The notes: generated from the sequence alone by a model not told the origin. 64,000 nucleotides of DNA from Sphingobium sp. TKS (GCF_001563265.1 NZ_CP005083.1:1739001-1803000); one strand, 5' to 3'; shown: positions 36,493 to 46,046, counted from the stretch's first letter. Made by a program: numbers and translations.

Positions 36493-36638
36493 ACTCTTGC
36501 ACCTCAGACGTCATGCCGGGTCGTCGGTCGTCGTCGCACAATGTATAGACGCCCGTCGCGGCGCGACTCATCGTGCCGCTGTTGAGAGAAGGGGCACCGG
36601 AACGTTGCCCATTTTCGAAATCGGGTTGGGACAAGAGC

Positions 36639-37331
36639 GTGAACCAGGCATCGGCTGCACAGGAAGATCATAGGGTCACGTTTGCGCGCGCCCGCCGCGA
36701 ACGGATGCGCAGCCGGCTGCTGCAGGCGACGTTCGACGTTTATACTGCCGATCGGGGGATAAACGATCCGGCGGTGATCGACGACGTCATCCGAGCGGCC
36801 GGAGTTTCGCGCGCGACCTTCTACAAATATTTCTCATCTCTCGAAGAGGCTGCGGCGGAGCTCGGGCATCAACTGGCGGACGAGATGGTGCGCGTGCTTG
36901 ATCCCATTCAGGATCCGCTCACTGAACCGCTGATTCGCGCGAGCGTCGGCATCCAGTTCTTCCTGTGGCGTGCGGTGGATGAACCCAATTGGGGTAATTT
37001 CGTTGCGCGAAGCAGGCATGTCGTGAGCGAGACGTCGCCCTTCATGCGTCGCGTCACAGGCGACGTCGACGATTTGGTCCGGGCGGGAGTGCTGAGTTTC
37101 GCGCGGCTCGATGCGGCGGTTACCTTCAATAATGGTGCGTTGATGAACGGCATAAGCACGATCAGCCAGGGCGTGGAGCGCCCTGCTGAGTTCATCGAAT
37201 CGCTGACCATCATGATGCTTTGCGGATTTGGTGCCACGCAGGACAGTGCCATCGATGGTCAGAAAAGGGGCTCCGATTTTCTGCGCAGAACAGCACCCAG
37301 CCATTATGAATGGTGGCGCGCTCATCGCTGA
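36639..37331 (+). CDS. TetR-family regulator
   Basis: About 230 residues. HTH region at about residues 20-65: LLQATFDVYTADRGINDPAV then IRAAGVSRATFYKYFSSLEE. The C-terminal domain has NWGNFVARSRH and is typical of TetR proteins without a known ligand. Start uncertain: GTG 36639 follows ACAAGAGC, while the frame is open to 36573. It reads toward the SnoaL-like gene and diverges from the truncated flavoprotein. Confidence 0.85.
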   Translation: MNQASAAQEDHRVTFARARRERMRSRLLQATFDVYTADRGINDPAVIDDVIRAAGVSRATFYKYFSSLEEAAAELGHQLADEMVRVLDPIQDPLTEPLIRASVGIQFFLWRAVDEPNWGNFVARSRHVVSETSPFMRRVTGDVDDLVRAGVLSFARLDAAVTFNNGALMNGISTISQGVERPAEFIESLTIMMLCGFGATQDSAIDGQKRGSDFLRRTAPSHYEWWRAHR

Positions 37332-37439
37332 GCGCTGCCTAGAATAACGCATATATCTTTGAAATCTATTGCGTTTCGTCCTTGGCGTGCGGCGGTTTCG
37401 TCGCGCGACGGAACGCCGTGGCGGCGCGCAACGAAGCTA

Positions 37440-37468
37440 TTGACGCTACTAGAATCTAATAGTAGACA
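37440..37468 (+). promoter_or_regulatory. Promoter of the SnoaL-like/flavin monooxygenase genes
   Basis: TTGACG (37440-37445), 17-base spacer, TAGACA (37463-37468), then a short inverted repeat GACA-AAA-TGTC (37465-37475) overlapping the expected start of transcription, 30-40 bases before the next gene's ATG. The repeat could bind the adjacent TetR protein. Confidence 0.5.
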
Positions 37469-37506
37469 AAATGTCACTATTAAAAATGACGACATCGGGA
37501 GAAGGT

Positions 37507-37998
37507 ATGGCGACCACTATAGCCAATAGCGCGGACGTGCTTGACCGGCGCTTCCTCAACAAGACGCCGCAGGAAGAAATCGAATATGCGCTGGACCTCG
37601 TCGAGCAGCATTTCCATGAAGAAAACCCTTCACAGATCGATGCTTGCATGCGTCTCTATAGCGACGACGCTATATGGGACGCACCGGCTCGCGGGGTGTC
37701 GTACAAGGGCAAGGAACAGATCCGGAAAAATTATCTGGGCGTGTTTGAAGCTGCCGAGGGTATCCAGTTCTTCCCGATTGATCGCTTTGGCACTGCGGAT
37801 CGGGTTGTTGACGACATGTGGGTGACGTTCAAGGTTCGCGGGCCGGGTTTCGAAAACTGCCCTTATCCGGTCGGAACCCATGTCAAGATGCGGCTCGTCC
37901 ATATCTTCCATATCCGTGACGGGTTGATCAGCCGCGAGGGCGGTTACGAGAGCTGGGCGATCGATCCCCGGCCAGGCGTAAGCCCCCTCGATTATTGA
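37507..37998 (+). CDS. SnoaL-like NTF2-fold protein 1
   Basis: 163 residues. NTF2-like cone: EEIEYALDLVEQHFHEENPS, DDAIWDAPARGVSYKGKEQI and the last strands MRLVHIFHIRDGLI. Family members are small cyclases, isomerases, dehydratases or hydroxylases of aromatic polyketides and steroids; the exact activity is unreadable. The ATG at 37507 follows GGGAGAAGG; an upstream ATG at 37471 has no RBS. Precedes the flavoenzyme by 85 bases. Confidence 0.8.
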   Translation: MATTIANSADVLDRRFLNKTPQEEIEYALDLVEQHFHEENPSQIDACMRLYSDDAIWDAPARGVSYKGKEQIRKNYLGVFEAAEGIQFFPIDRFGTADRVVDDMWVTFKVRGPGFENCPYPVGTHVKMRLVHIFHIRDGLISREGGYESWAIDPRPGVSPLDY

Positions 37999-38083
37999 GC
38001 AGACCGCCCGACAGGGCGGCTCCGCGGCATCGTAAAATCAAACAACGGACAGTCGTAACGACTGTTCGAGCAGGAGAGCTATT

Positions 38084-39298
38084 ATGGCGACGCATCCGGT
38101 TCAGGCCGGGCCGGGCGGCGACCCGGTCAATCCGGTCATGGCCGCGACCGCATTGGTTGCAGAACTCAGGAAGAGAACGCCCGAGATCAATGCGCTTGGT
38201 CGACTGCCCAACGATCTGGTCGACAAGATGGTGGAGGCGGGTCTGTTTTCCCTCACCATCCCACGCCAATATGGCGGGCAGGAGATCGATTGGCGGACCT
38301 ATATGGAGGTTCTCGTCCAGGTCGGGCGCGGAAACGGGTCGGCGTCTTGGGTGCTGGCGATCTTGAACACCGTCAATTGGATGGTGGCGGCGATGTTCCC
38401 GAAGTCGGTGGCCGACAGGGTCTTCGCAACGCCGGGCGGATTTCGCGCGGCAGCAGTCCAGACGCCGCGGCAGTATAATATCCGCAAGGTCGATGGCGGC
38501 ATTCATATCGAGCAGGGCCGCTGGCCGTTCAATTCGGGCATCTATCACGCAAATTGGGATGGGCTCGGCGTACCGAGCTTCGACGCTGATGGTAATGAGG
38601 TCGCGCTCGACTGTCTTGCGCTGGTTCCCGCCGACAAGGTGAAGATCCTTGATGACTGGAATGTCGTTGCGATGCGTGGCACGGGAAGTTCGACCGTCAT
38701 CGTCGAAGACCTGTTCGTGCCGGACGAATATATCACATCCATGTCCGACGCCGGCAGAGGCATTTACAATTCGCCGCATCTGGCCGGGCAGCCCTCTTAT
38801 CGTTCGCCTTTCATGCCGTTGTTCACGGCGACGCTGGGCTTCCCTGTCCTGGGCATGGGTTATGGTGCGCTCGACATCTTCATCGAGCAGATGAAGACCA
38901 AGAAGCTGTTTTATTCGCGGTATGACGACCAGCGGGACGCGCCTATTACCCATTTGCAGTTGGGAGAGGCTTCCGCCAAGCTCGATGCCTGTCGTTATCT
39001 GCTTGGAAACGCAGTCGACGAAATCCAGGATTCGGCCGAGCGCGGTGGCGATATGGCGCTGGATGACCGGGCTCGGCTGAAGCGCGATATCGGTTTCAGC
39101 AACCGCATGGTCTGTGAGGCGATCGACCTGTTGGCTACGGCATCAGGTGCTTCACTGGGCGGGGCGTCTAATGCGTTTACGGCCGTGTGGCAGGATATTC
39201 GCGTCGGCCATGTCCATGCCACTCTGGCGCCGAATACCAATCTTGAAACCTATGGTCGTTTGCTCGTGGGACTTGATCCAGGGCATCCTTTCGTTTGA
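38084..39298 (+). CDS. Acyl-CoA-dehydrogenase-fold flavoprotein (HsaA-type monooxygenase candidate)
   Basis: 404 residues with the ACAD N-terminal helical domain (LPNDLVDKMVEAGLFSLTIP then RQYGGQEIDW), the beta domain (VVAMRGTGSSTVIVEDLFVP) and a C-terminal Acyl-CoA_dh_2 helical domain. The last type, lacking the catalytic Glu of beta-oxidation enzymes, is found in reduced-flavin-dependent hydroxylases such as HsaA. In this context a ring hydroxylation is plausible. A flavin reductase partner is not in the window. RBS AGGAGAG. Confidence 0.82.
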   Translation: MATHPVQAGPGGDPVNPVMAATALVAELRKRTPEINALGRLPNDLVDKMVEAGLFSLTIPRQYGGQEIDWRTYMEVLVQVGRGNGSASWVLAILNTVNWMVAAMFPKSVADRVFATPGGFRAAAVQTPRQYNIRKVDGGIHIEQGRWPFNSGIYHANWDGLGVPSFDADGNEVALDCLALVPADKVKILDDWNVVAMRGTGSSTVIVEDLFVPDEYITSMSDAGRGIYNSPHLAGQPSYRSPFMPLFTATLGFPVLGMGYGALDIFIEQMKTKKLFYSRYDDQRDAPITHLQLGEASAKLDACRYLLGNAVDEIQDSAERGGDMALDDRARLKRDIGFSNRMVCEAIDLLATASGASLGGASNAFTAVWQDIRVGHVHATLAPNTNLETYGRLLVGLDPGHPFV

Positions 39299-39494
39299 AT
39301 GGATCGTCGCTCAAAGGATGTGCGGCTCGGCCTCCCGCTGATTTTCTGGAAAAGGCGATCCGGCGGACAGCTTTTGAGTTTCGCCTTAGCTGATGGCACG
39401 GGCCGCATTTGAGAGAAAATGTTGTCCCCAAGCCAATGTCGGCCTGCATATGCCGCCGGCACATTCCGGCCGCGGGCCGAACTCGACAGGCAAT

Positions 39495-39543
39495 AAAATT
39501 TGAGGATTTACTCAATTTTGTTGACGATCGAGCAGGCGCGATC
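39495..39543 (+). promoter_or_regulatory. AT-rich inverted repeat and promoter before the TonB receptor
   Basis: AAAATTTGAG (39495-39504) and CTCAATTTT (39511-39519) form an imperfect inverted repeat. A TTGACG -35 (39521-39526) begins two bases later, with a weak CATACA -10 16 bases on. The 327-base gap 39299-39625 otherwise shows nothing coding. The repeat may be an operator for one of the island's regulators. Confidence 0.4.
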
Positions 39544-39625
39544 ATACACCAAAGAGACTGAGAATTCATTCAGAATGCGCTGCGAGCGCATCGCTCTCAG
39601 ATAATCGAAATAAAGGGAGGATATC

Positions 39626-41944
39626 ATGTCGAAGCAACTGCGCATCCCTCGTCCTATGCTGCTGGCCGGCCTGCCGCTCGCGATGGTCAGCACATATGGG
39701 CCGGCATGGGCCCAATCCGGGGCGGGATCTGCATCCAGAGACGTTGGCATCGGCGATATTGTGGTGACGGCGCAGCGCCGGTCGGAAAAGCTGAACGATG
39801 TCGGGATCTCGGTCGTTGCAGCATCAGGCGACAGCTTGCTTGCGAAAGGTGTCGCCAGTACGGCGGATCTCACCAAGATCGTTCCTGGGCTTACCGCGAC
39901 CGAAACCCCCTATGGCACGCCGGTGCTGACCTTGCGCGGCGTTGGCTTCTATGAATCAAGCCTTGCTGCAAGTTCGCCGGTTGCAGCTTATGTCGATGAA
40001 ATTCCGCTCCCCTATACCCGGATGGCGCTGGGCACATCGCTCGACATTCAACGTGTGGAGGTCCTCAAGGGGCCGCAAGGTACACTTTACGGCCAGAACT
40101 CGACTGGCGGCGCGATCAATTTCATCATGAACAAGCCGACCGATGAATTCAAGGCGGGGTTCGATGCCAGCCTCGGTCGCTTCATGGACACAGATGTGCA
40201 AGGCTTCATCAGTGGTCCGCTGTCCAACACCGTGCGCGCTCGCCTGGCAGTACGTACGCACCAGAGCGGGGACTGGCAGAAGAGCGTGTCGCGTGATGAT
40301 ACGACCGGTTCCACGCATGTGACCATGGGCCGCATGCTGATCGACTGGCAGGCCAGCGAGGCTCTCACGTTCGAACTCAACCTCAACGGATTCATCGACA
40401 AGTCCGATAGTCAGGCCTTGGCTGCGACCAGTTTTCAGCCCAATAATCCCCAGGCGGTCCAGCCCGAAGAACTGGCCGCGGTCTTTACACCACCGGGTGA
40501 CAATCGACTGGCCGACTGGGATGCCGACAAGAATTTTCGCCGGAACAACTGGTATTATCAGGCCGCGTTGAAGACGACCTTCGCGATCGGTGACAGTGCC
40601 GACGTCATCGCCATCACGGCCTATCAGCACTTCAAGCAAGATCAATTCGTAGATTCCGATGGAACGAATGCGGAGGCCGTCGGAAGTACGCAGGACGGCT
40701 ATGTAAAAAGCTTCTCGCAGGAGCTGCGTTTGCAAGGCCAGGCCGGCCGGCTGAAATATGTGCTTGGCGGTAATTATTCTTATGACAGAATCTACGACAA
40801 TACGCTTTATATCATCCGCCACGGCTCTCAGGCACATGGTCTTGACGCGCTCGGCCTGGATATCGGGATCGGTCGGACCCATTCACGACAGTCCGCCAAA
40901 ACCTATGCCGGCTTTGGCAATCTGGACTATGAACTGACCAGCGGTCTAAATCTGCAGGCGGGCATTCGCTACACCAAGCAGACCCGCAAATTCGAAGGAT
41001 GCCTGGGCGATCCGGGGCCGATCGGTGGCGGGAAATGGGCCAATCTTTTCAGCTATATTTACGGAACCACCATTCCGGTCGGTGGATGTACCACGCTCAA
41101 TCCCGCGACCGGCTTTATCGGCATGGAGCGGGATAGCAGCAGCGAAGACAATATTTCATGGCGCGGGGCGATCAACTACAAGCCCTCGCCTGGGACTCTT
41201 CTCTACGCCAGTGTCGCGCAAGGCTATAAGCAGGGAAGTTTTCCGACTGTCGGCGGCAATTCGAGCACGCAATATACGCCAGCGAAACAGGAAGGCATTC
41301 TGGCCTATGAAATCGGCACGAAACTGTCGCTGCTGGATCGTCACCTTCAGCTAAACGGCGCGCTCTTCTACTATGACTACAGCGACAAGCAATTGCGCGG
41401 CAAGGTGTCGGACATCATCTTCGGCACGATCGAGCAGCTGTTCAACATTCCCAAGTCCCAGGTAAAGGGCGCGGAACTGCAGATTATCGCGGCGCCTGTG
41501 ACCGGTCTGACGCTGGAAGGAAATTTGACCTATTCGGACTCGAAGGTAAAATCCGACTTTCCCAGCCTCACGCCGATCGGCGTTGCCACCAATTTGAAGG
41601 GAGAGTCCTTCGAACTGACCCCGAAATGGGCAGCGAACGCGAGTGTCAACTATGATGCTCCGATCAGCGATACGATCAACGGCTTTGCCGGTGTCGACGT
41701 CAATTATCAGGGCCGGACCCATGCGGGATACGGCGGAGATCCGCTGTTCACGATCGCCCCCTACACGCTCATCGATCTGCGAATCGGCATCCACGCCCGG
41801 GATGATGCATGGCGGGGCCAGCTGTGGATACGCAATCTGACCGACAAATATTATTGGACCAACGCCAATTATCTCGGCGAGTTCACCTATCGACAGACCG
41901 GACGACCTCGCACTTATGGCGTTTCTGTCAGCTATCGGTTCTGA
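39626..41944 (+). CDS. TonB-dependent receptor of the catabolic island
   Basis: 772 residues: signal peptide ending at PAWAQ, TonB-box-like GDIVVTAQRRSEKLNDVGIS, plug domain with VYVDEIP-type segment VAAYVDEIPLPYTRMALGTS and LDIQRVEVLKGPQGTLYGQNS, then a barrel ending in PRTYGVSVSYRF. This is the sphingomonad type usually linked to uptake of aromatic or terpenoid substrates. RBS AAAGGGAGGA. Likely brings in the substrate of the neighbouring genes. Confidence 0.93.
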   Translation: MSKQLRIPRPMLLAGLPLAMVSTYGPAWAQSGAGSASRDVGIGDIVVTAQRRSEKLNDVGISVVAASGDSLLAKGVASTADLTKIVPGLTATETPYGTPVLTLRGVGFYESSLAASSPVAAYVDEIPLPYTRMALGTSLDIQRVEVLKGPQGTLYGQNSTGGAINFIMNKPTDEFKAGFDASLGRFMDTDVQGFISGPLSNTVRARLAVRTHQSGDWQKSVSRDDTTGSTHVTMGRMLIDWQASEALTFELNLNGFIDKSDSQALAATSFQPNNPQAVQPEELAAVFTPPGDNRLADWDADKNFRRNNWYYQAALKTTFAIGDSADVIAITAYQHFKQDQFVDSDGTNAEAVGSTQDGYVKSFSQELRLQGQAGRLKYVLGGNYSYDRIYDNTLYIIRHGSQAHGLDALGLDIGIGRTHSRQSAKTYAGFGNLDYELTSGLNLQAGIRYTKQTRKFEGCLGDPGPIGGGKWANLFSYIYGTTIPVGGCTTLNPATGFIGMERDSSSEDNISWRGAINYKPSPGTLLYASVAQGYKQGSFPTVGGNSSTQYTPAKQEGILAYEIGTKLSLLDRHLQLNGALFYYDYSDKQLRGKVSDIIFGTIEQLFNIPKSQVKGAELQIIAAPVTGLTLEGNLTYSDSKVKSDFPSLTPIGVATNLKGESFELTPKWAANASVNYDAPISDTINGFAGVDVNYQGRTHAGYGGDPLFTIAPYTLIDLRIGIHARDDAWRGQLWIRNLTDKYYWTNANYLGEFTYRQTGRPRTYGVSVSYRF

Positions 41945-41979
41945 CGCTTCCCGCAGGCATGGTTTCGGAGGACGGCAAG

Positions 41980-42735
41980 ATGTTGAAGTTCATGCCGGTA
42001 TTCACCAATCGGAAGGATATCAGCCGGCAACGCTGCCTGGATCATTATCGCTGTCGGCATGGCAAGCTGGCCGCGTCCGTCCCCGAATTTAGTCGGCACA
42101 TGGTGAAATATGTGCAGAATTTCCTCATGGAGGAGGATCGCGACAAGGGTGTTGCAGGAAGTGCCTATGTTGGTGTTTCCGAATGCTGGTTCTATAGCCT
42201 GGACGCTTTCTGGACGGCCTTTGCCGAGCCCCGCTATGCCGAGTTGCGCGAAGACGAGAAGCGCTTCCTCGACTTGGATGATCTCCTCCTCGTTGCCGCT
42301 TCGCCGTCGCACATTTTCGGACCGACCGAGGACTGTGCGGTGAAGCTTTTCCGCTTCATGGCATTGGATTCCACGGCCGATCCCGCTGCCGCGAAAATCT
42401 ATTGGGAAACAGGATATAGTGCGGCGGTACGCGACGATCGCCGCCTACGGCGCGTCATCCGCTCCTATGTGCAAAATCGGCCCATGGAAGGGTTCGTGCA
42501 TAATTTCCCAGCGGCAAAGGGCTGCGACGCGGCGGACGAGTTCTGGTTCGATCATGCCGACGCACTGCCCGATTTTTTTGCGGCGGAGGCCGCGCTGCGG
42601 CAGCGATCCGGCCACGACCGACATTTCGATGCGGCGCGGACGATCCAGTTCGCGACGACCACCAAGCTGCTGTGGGATCTGGGAGAAGATCCGGCGGTCG
42701 GTTGCTTCCGCGTCCCACTTGTCGGGGAAGGCTGA
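41980..42735 (+). CDS. Tandem EthD-domain protein
   Basis: 251 residues. Two consecutive EthD-like alpha/beta-barrel repeats: residues about 1-115 begin MLKFMPVFTNRKDISRQRCL with DHYRCRHGKLAAS; residues about 120-245 begin VKLFRFMALDSTADPAAAKI and end in a TKLLWDL strand. EthD proteins are small ferredoxin-like proteins linked to ether or aromatic catabolism, and some are cyclases or lyases. RBS GGAGGA before the ATG at 41980. Follows the receptor by 35 bases and is probably cotranscribed. Confidence 0.78.
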   Translation: MLKFMPVFTNRKDISRQRCLDHYRCRHGKLAASVPEFSRHMVKYVQNFLMEEDRDKGVAGSAYVGVSECWFYSLDAFWTAFAEPRYAELREDEKRFLDLDDLLLVAASPSHIFGPTEDCAVKLFRFMALDSTADPAAAKIYWETGYSAAVRDDRRLRRVIRSYVQNRPMEGFVHNFPAAKGCDAADEFWFDHADALPDFFAAEAALRQRSGHDRHFDAARTIQFATTTKLLWDLGEDPAVGCFRVPLVGEG

Positions 42736-42788
42736 AGAAAGTTCGCTTCGGTCAGCCCGAGGCGATTATCATGAAGAAAGGAGAGAGG

Positions 42789-43202
42789 ATGAGCGTGCAG
42801 GATAATAAAAAAGTCGTGAAGGACTTGTTTGACGCCATTTCCAAAGGTGACGTTGCTGCAATCAGCGCGCTGACGACGGACGATGTGACTTGGTGGGTAG
42901 CGCCGAACAACAAATTTTCGGGTTTGCACTCGAAAAGCGCGTGGCTCGAGATCATTCCCCAACTGTTCGCTGGAGCTGCGGGCCCGCTGACATTTCGTAT
43001 CGACGAGGTGACAGCCGAGGATGATCGCGTCAGCATGACCGCCAAGGGCCATCTGCTGCTGCGCAGCGGCAAGGTCTATGAAAGCGACTATCATTTCCTT
43101 CTGTGGGTACGCGACGGCAAGGTGTCGGCGTGCAAGGAATATGCGGACTCCGTTCATATTGGCCAAATCTTCGGCTTCCCGGAAGAGCTGGCCGTCGCGT
43201 GA
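42789..43202 (+). CDS. SnoaL-like NTF2-fold protein 2
   Basis: 137 residues: VVKDLFDAISKGDVAAISAL, TTDDVTWWVAPNN, then RIDEVTAEDDRVSMTAKGHL and WVRDGKVSACKEYAD. This is a clear NTF2/SnoaL pattern, different from the copy at 37507. RBS AAAGGAGAGAGG. Third gene of the receptor-EthD-SnoaL group. Activity unknown; a ring isomerisation or dehydration is possible. Confidence 0.82.
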   Translation: MSVQDNKKVVKDLFDAISKGDVAAISALTTDDVTWWVAPNNKFSGLHSKSAWLEIIPQLFAGAAGPLTFRIDEVTAEDDRVSMTAKGHLLLRSGKVYESDYHFLLWVRDGKVSACKEYADSVHIGQIFGFPEELAVA

Positions 43203-43263
43203 AGGGAACGGTCACCGCGCCGCTCGAGAACTGGCGCTCGTGGATCTATTGAGGAGGACGGTC

Positions 43264-43581
43264 ATGTGGATTAGAAGCGCTTTCTTCGAGGGGCCGCCGG
43301 CGCAGGAGAATGCCGCGGCGTTCCGCGATGCGATCGAGCGGGAGGTCGCTCCGGCGATCGCCTGTCTCGACGGCGTTCGCGACGTGGAAACCTTATGGCC
43401 GCGCGCGATCGAGGATAGAAACGATGACATGCTCTGTCAGATGCTCGTTCATTTCGACGATGAGAGCGGTATTGCTCGCATGATGGCCAGCGAGGGGCGC
43501 GCCGACGTGCGCGCCAAGGTTGCTGAACTGACGAAGGTGATGGAGATTAGGATCAGCCACATCAATTATGAAGTGACCTGA
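43264..43581 (+). CDS. Small uncharacterised alpha/beta-barrel-like protein, paralogue 1
   Basis: 105 residues, MWIRSAFFEGPPAQENAAAF at the start and ISHINYEVT at the end. The pattern strand-helix-strand (AIACLDGVRDVETLWPRAIED), then MLCQMLVHFDDESGIARMMAS resembles a ferredoxin-like dimeric barrel (EthD/ABM-like). I cannot name a family. A close paralogue (roughly two thirds identical by eye) is encoded at 44954-45271 on the other strand. RBS GGAGGACGG. Sits between SnoaL 2 and the AraC regulator. Confidence 0.75.
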   Translation: MWIRSAFFEGPPAQENAAAFRDAIEREVAPAIACLDGVRDVETLWPRAIEDRNDDMLCQMLVHFDDESGIARMMASEGRADVRAKVAELTKVMEIRISHINYEVT

Positions 43582-43611
43582 ATAGGCGAGAAACCGCCGC
43601 AGGAGGGTATC

Positions 43612-44547
43612 ATGGCGAACGCGATCCAGTGGACAACTCCCGATGCCGATGTCCGGACATCGGTTCGTCTTTGGTGTGAATCGATTGGCAGTGAGATATT
43701 TGGCATGGCCGTCGACACGCTGTGCCCCGATCATTTCGCGGCGCGGTTCGATGTCAGGAGCTTTGGAGGAAGCGACATCATCCGCGTCGCCAGCAGCCCG
43801 CAGCATTTGCAGCGCACGAAGACGGCGATCACTTCGGACGGAAGTGATGACATCATCGTGAACCTGTTGCTGGAAGGAGAAGTCAGGTTCGGCCAGTTCG
43901 GTCGGGAAGATATCGCGTGCGCGGGCGACTGTTTCGTCGCGGATTCAGCCATGCCATATTTTCACCATTTCTCTCTGCCGTTGCGCACGTTGAGCTTCCG
44001 GCTACCCCGGCCGTGGGTCGAGCGTCATTCGCCCCATGTCGAGGATCTTTCCGCGCGTCGTATTGACGGGGCAAGCTCTTGGGGACGAGCGCTGGCCGCC
44101 TATCTCCTGGCGATTGATGAGGGCGGCGATAGCGGCGAGGTCGACCCCACAGTCATGCTGGAACAAGGACTGCAACTATTGCTCATGGCGCTGGCCCCGG
44201 CGCGCCGCGAGACTACCACGCATCAGGTTGCGTTACTGCGCCGGGCCTATGGCGCGATTCGCGAACGGCTGGGCGAGGAGGGGCTGAAGCCTGCCGACGT
44301 GGCGCGTACGCTCGGCATTTCAAGGAGCTATCTTCATGCCCTTTTCGCGCGGGAATCGAGCAGTTTTTGCACGGTACTTGAAAATATGCGCATAGCGCAT
44401 TCCATGACCCTGCTTGACGGCGGTGACGCGCGGTTGACAATCGCAGAGGTCGCTGCGCGATCGGGTTTCGCCAGTGCAGCGCATTTTTCGCGGAAGTTTC
44501 ACCTTGCCAAGGCCATGACGCCGACCGAATATCGAAGACGCCATTGA
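43612..44547 (+). CDS. AraC-family transcriptional regulator
   Basis: 311 residues. N-terminal cupin-like AraC-binding-like domain (FGQFGREDIACAGDCFVADS), C-terminal double HTH at about 215-310: KPADVARTLGISRSYLHALF and LTIAEVAARSGFASAAHFSR with the closing F-H-x-A-KAMTPTEYRRR. This resembles NahR-independent XylS/FeaR-type activators of catabolic genes. RBS AGGAGGG. Downstream of and codirectional with the receptor-EthD-SnoaL genes. Confidence 0.9.
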   Translation: MANAIQWTTPDADVRTSVRLWCESIGSEIFGMAVDTLCPDHFAARFDVRSFGGSDIIRVASSPQHLQRTKTAITSDGSDDIIVNLLLEGEVRFGQFGREDIACAGDCFVADSAMPYFHHFSLPLRTLSFRLPRPWVERHSPHVEDLSARRIDGASSWGRALAAYLLAIDEGGDSGEVDPTVMLEQGLQLLLMALAPARRETTTHQVALLRRAYGAIRERLGEEGLKPADVARTLGISRSYLHALFARESSSFCTVLENMRIAHSMTLLDGGDARLTIAEVAARSGFASAAHFSRKFHLAKAMTPTEYRRRH

Positions 44548-44601
44548 TGCATACATGAATGGAGGGCAGGGCAGCGCCAGATATGATCGGGACCGGGAAT
44601 A

Positions 44602-44838
44602 TCAGTCGACCTTCTTGACGGAACGTCTGTTCTTGGCTGCCGGTTCGAGGGTTATAAGATATGGGAGGACGTCATGGTCTCCCGCGCAGTGCGCCATGGG
44701 AAGATTAGTCAGCCGCGGAGCCTCCACTTCGGGAACGCCTAGCATATGCAGGGAGGAGGCGATCGCCAAATGGCCGGTCGCAGAAAAGCGGCAGGTGAGG
44801 CGCTCGCATTTCCGGCAAGAATGTTTTGCGACGATCAC
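44602..44838 (-). other. Unresolved open frame in a 406-base gap
   Basis: The stretch 44548-44953 has no recognised gene. On the minus strand a frame opens near 44900 and runs to 44602, reading ALACAREAADEVAVIVAKHS then CRKCERLTCRFSATGHLAIA with a CxxC pair, with protein-like composition but only a weak start (GTG/ATG near 44838) and no clear RBS. It lies between the AraC gene and paralogue 2. It may be another decayed gene of the island; I cannot assign it. Confidence 0.25.
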
Positions 44839-44953
44839 AGCGACTTCATCCGCTGCCTCGCGCGCGCAAGCGAGTGCCTTGGTCCCGGATCGATAATGAC
44901 GGCGATCCGTTCATGCTTGCCCGCCGTCTCAGCAGGCAGGTGCGTCTAATGGT

Positions 44954-45271
44954 TTAAACGACCTGATAGTTGATGTGACTGATGTGCACATCGATCAGTT
45001 GGGACAGTTGGGCCACCCTGGCACGTACGGCGGCCCGGCCTTCACTAGCCAGCATGCGGGCGATGCCGCTTTCGGCGTCGAAGCGGACCAGCATCTGGCC
45101 CAGCATATGATCCGAGCGGTCCTCGATCGACTGCGGCCAGAGCATTTCGACCGACATCACCCCGTCCAGGTGCGCAATCGCAGGGACGATCTCCTGTTCG
45201 ATTGCGGTACGAAAGGCCGACTCCTGCTGCTGGCCGGATGGTCCTTCAAAGAAAGCGCTTCTGATCCACAT
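44954..45271 (-). CDS. Small uncharacterised alpha/beta-barrel-like protein, paralogue 2
   Basis: 105 residues, beginning MWIRSAFFEGPSGQQQESAF and ending ISHINYQVV, collinear with the product at 43264-43581 without gaps. Shared blocks include DGV-x-x-VE-x-LWP-x-x-IEDR, QMLV-x-FD-x-ESGIARM and ASEGRA. Start fixed by the shared N-terminus and RBS GGAGG. Opposite strand to paralogue 1 and codirectional with the MDR remnant, so one copy probably arose by inverted duplication. Confidence 0.75.
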   Translation of the reverse strand: MWIRSAFFEGPSGQQQESAFRTAIEQEIVPAIAHLDGVMSVEMLWPQSIEDRSDHMLGQMLVRFDAESGIARMLASEGRAAVRARVAQLSQLIDVHISHINYQVV

Positions 45272-45372
45272 AAATCCTCCCTTGCTGGTCGACGATGAGT
45301 TGGAAATTGCCGTGGAAGCGGGAAGGTCAGCCCTCAGGGGATGACGACGATACGAGCTCGCGAACCGTTGAT

Positions 45373-46045
45373 CTAGGCCCGCCATGCCTCTTCAAACTTA
45401 TCCAGGGGATGGGAGCGTATCGCGATCTGAATATCGCCTAAGAGCGCATGCTCGCACAGCCGGCCATAGGCCTCTATCTGCTGCTTCCGAGGAGCGTGAT
45501 AATAGGCAAAGCCCAGGACATCGAGGGATTGCATCCGCGCGGGTTGCGCATCGCGCCTGAGACTGGGGGACAGCGGCGACCCAATCTGGACCATCCGTCC
45601 GCCATGGCGCATGGCCGTCAGGGCCGCTTCGGCAGGAGCGCCATTGAGATAATCAACGACAATGTCGGCCCCACCCTCCGCTGCATCGAGCATTCGTTCC
45701 GCAAGAGAATGCGGATCGTTCAGATCGATGATCGCATCGGCGCCCAGCGAAAGGGTCTGCTGAAGCGCGGCCGCATGTCTTCCTGCCGCTACGATGCGAC
45801 CGGCACCCAGCAGGCGCGCTGCTGCCACCGCTATGAGGCCCGAGATGCCCGTGGCGCCAAGGATGACTATGGTCTCCCCCGCCTGCATCCGCGCTCGCCA
45901 CGACAAGGGAAGCCATGCGGCCAGTCCCGCATTGCCCAGAGCGGCGGCCAGATCATCCGGCACAGGCTCGGGCACCGGAAGCCCCCTGCCGGCATGGACG
46001 AGCGCATATTCCGCCATCGATCCATAGGGGGCGACCAGCGGGAGG
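45373..46045 (-). pseudogene. 5'-truncated MDR (quinone oxidoreductase-like) gene
   Basis: The open part begins RLPLVAPYGSMAEYALVHA and continues through the MDR cofactor motif GATGISGLIAVAAARLLGAG, then DIVVDYLNGAPAEAAL and RMVQIGSPLS to a normal end. Family members have 70-80 more residues in front (the GroES-like substrate domain). Here a TGA (46056-46054) and then a cupin fragment on the other strand replace them. An ATG at 46017 could still start a 214-residue cofactor domain, but a working reductase is unlikely. Confidence 0.75.
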
Positions 46046-46046
46046 C

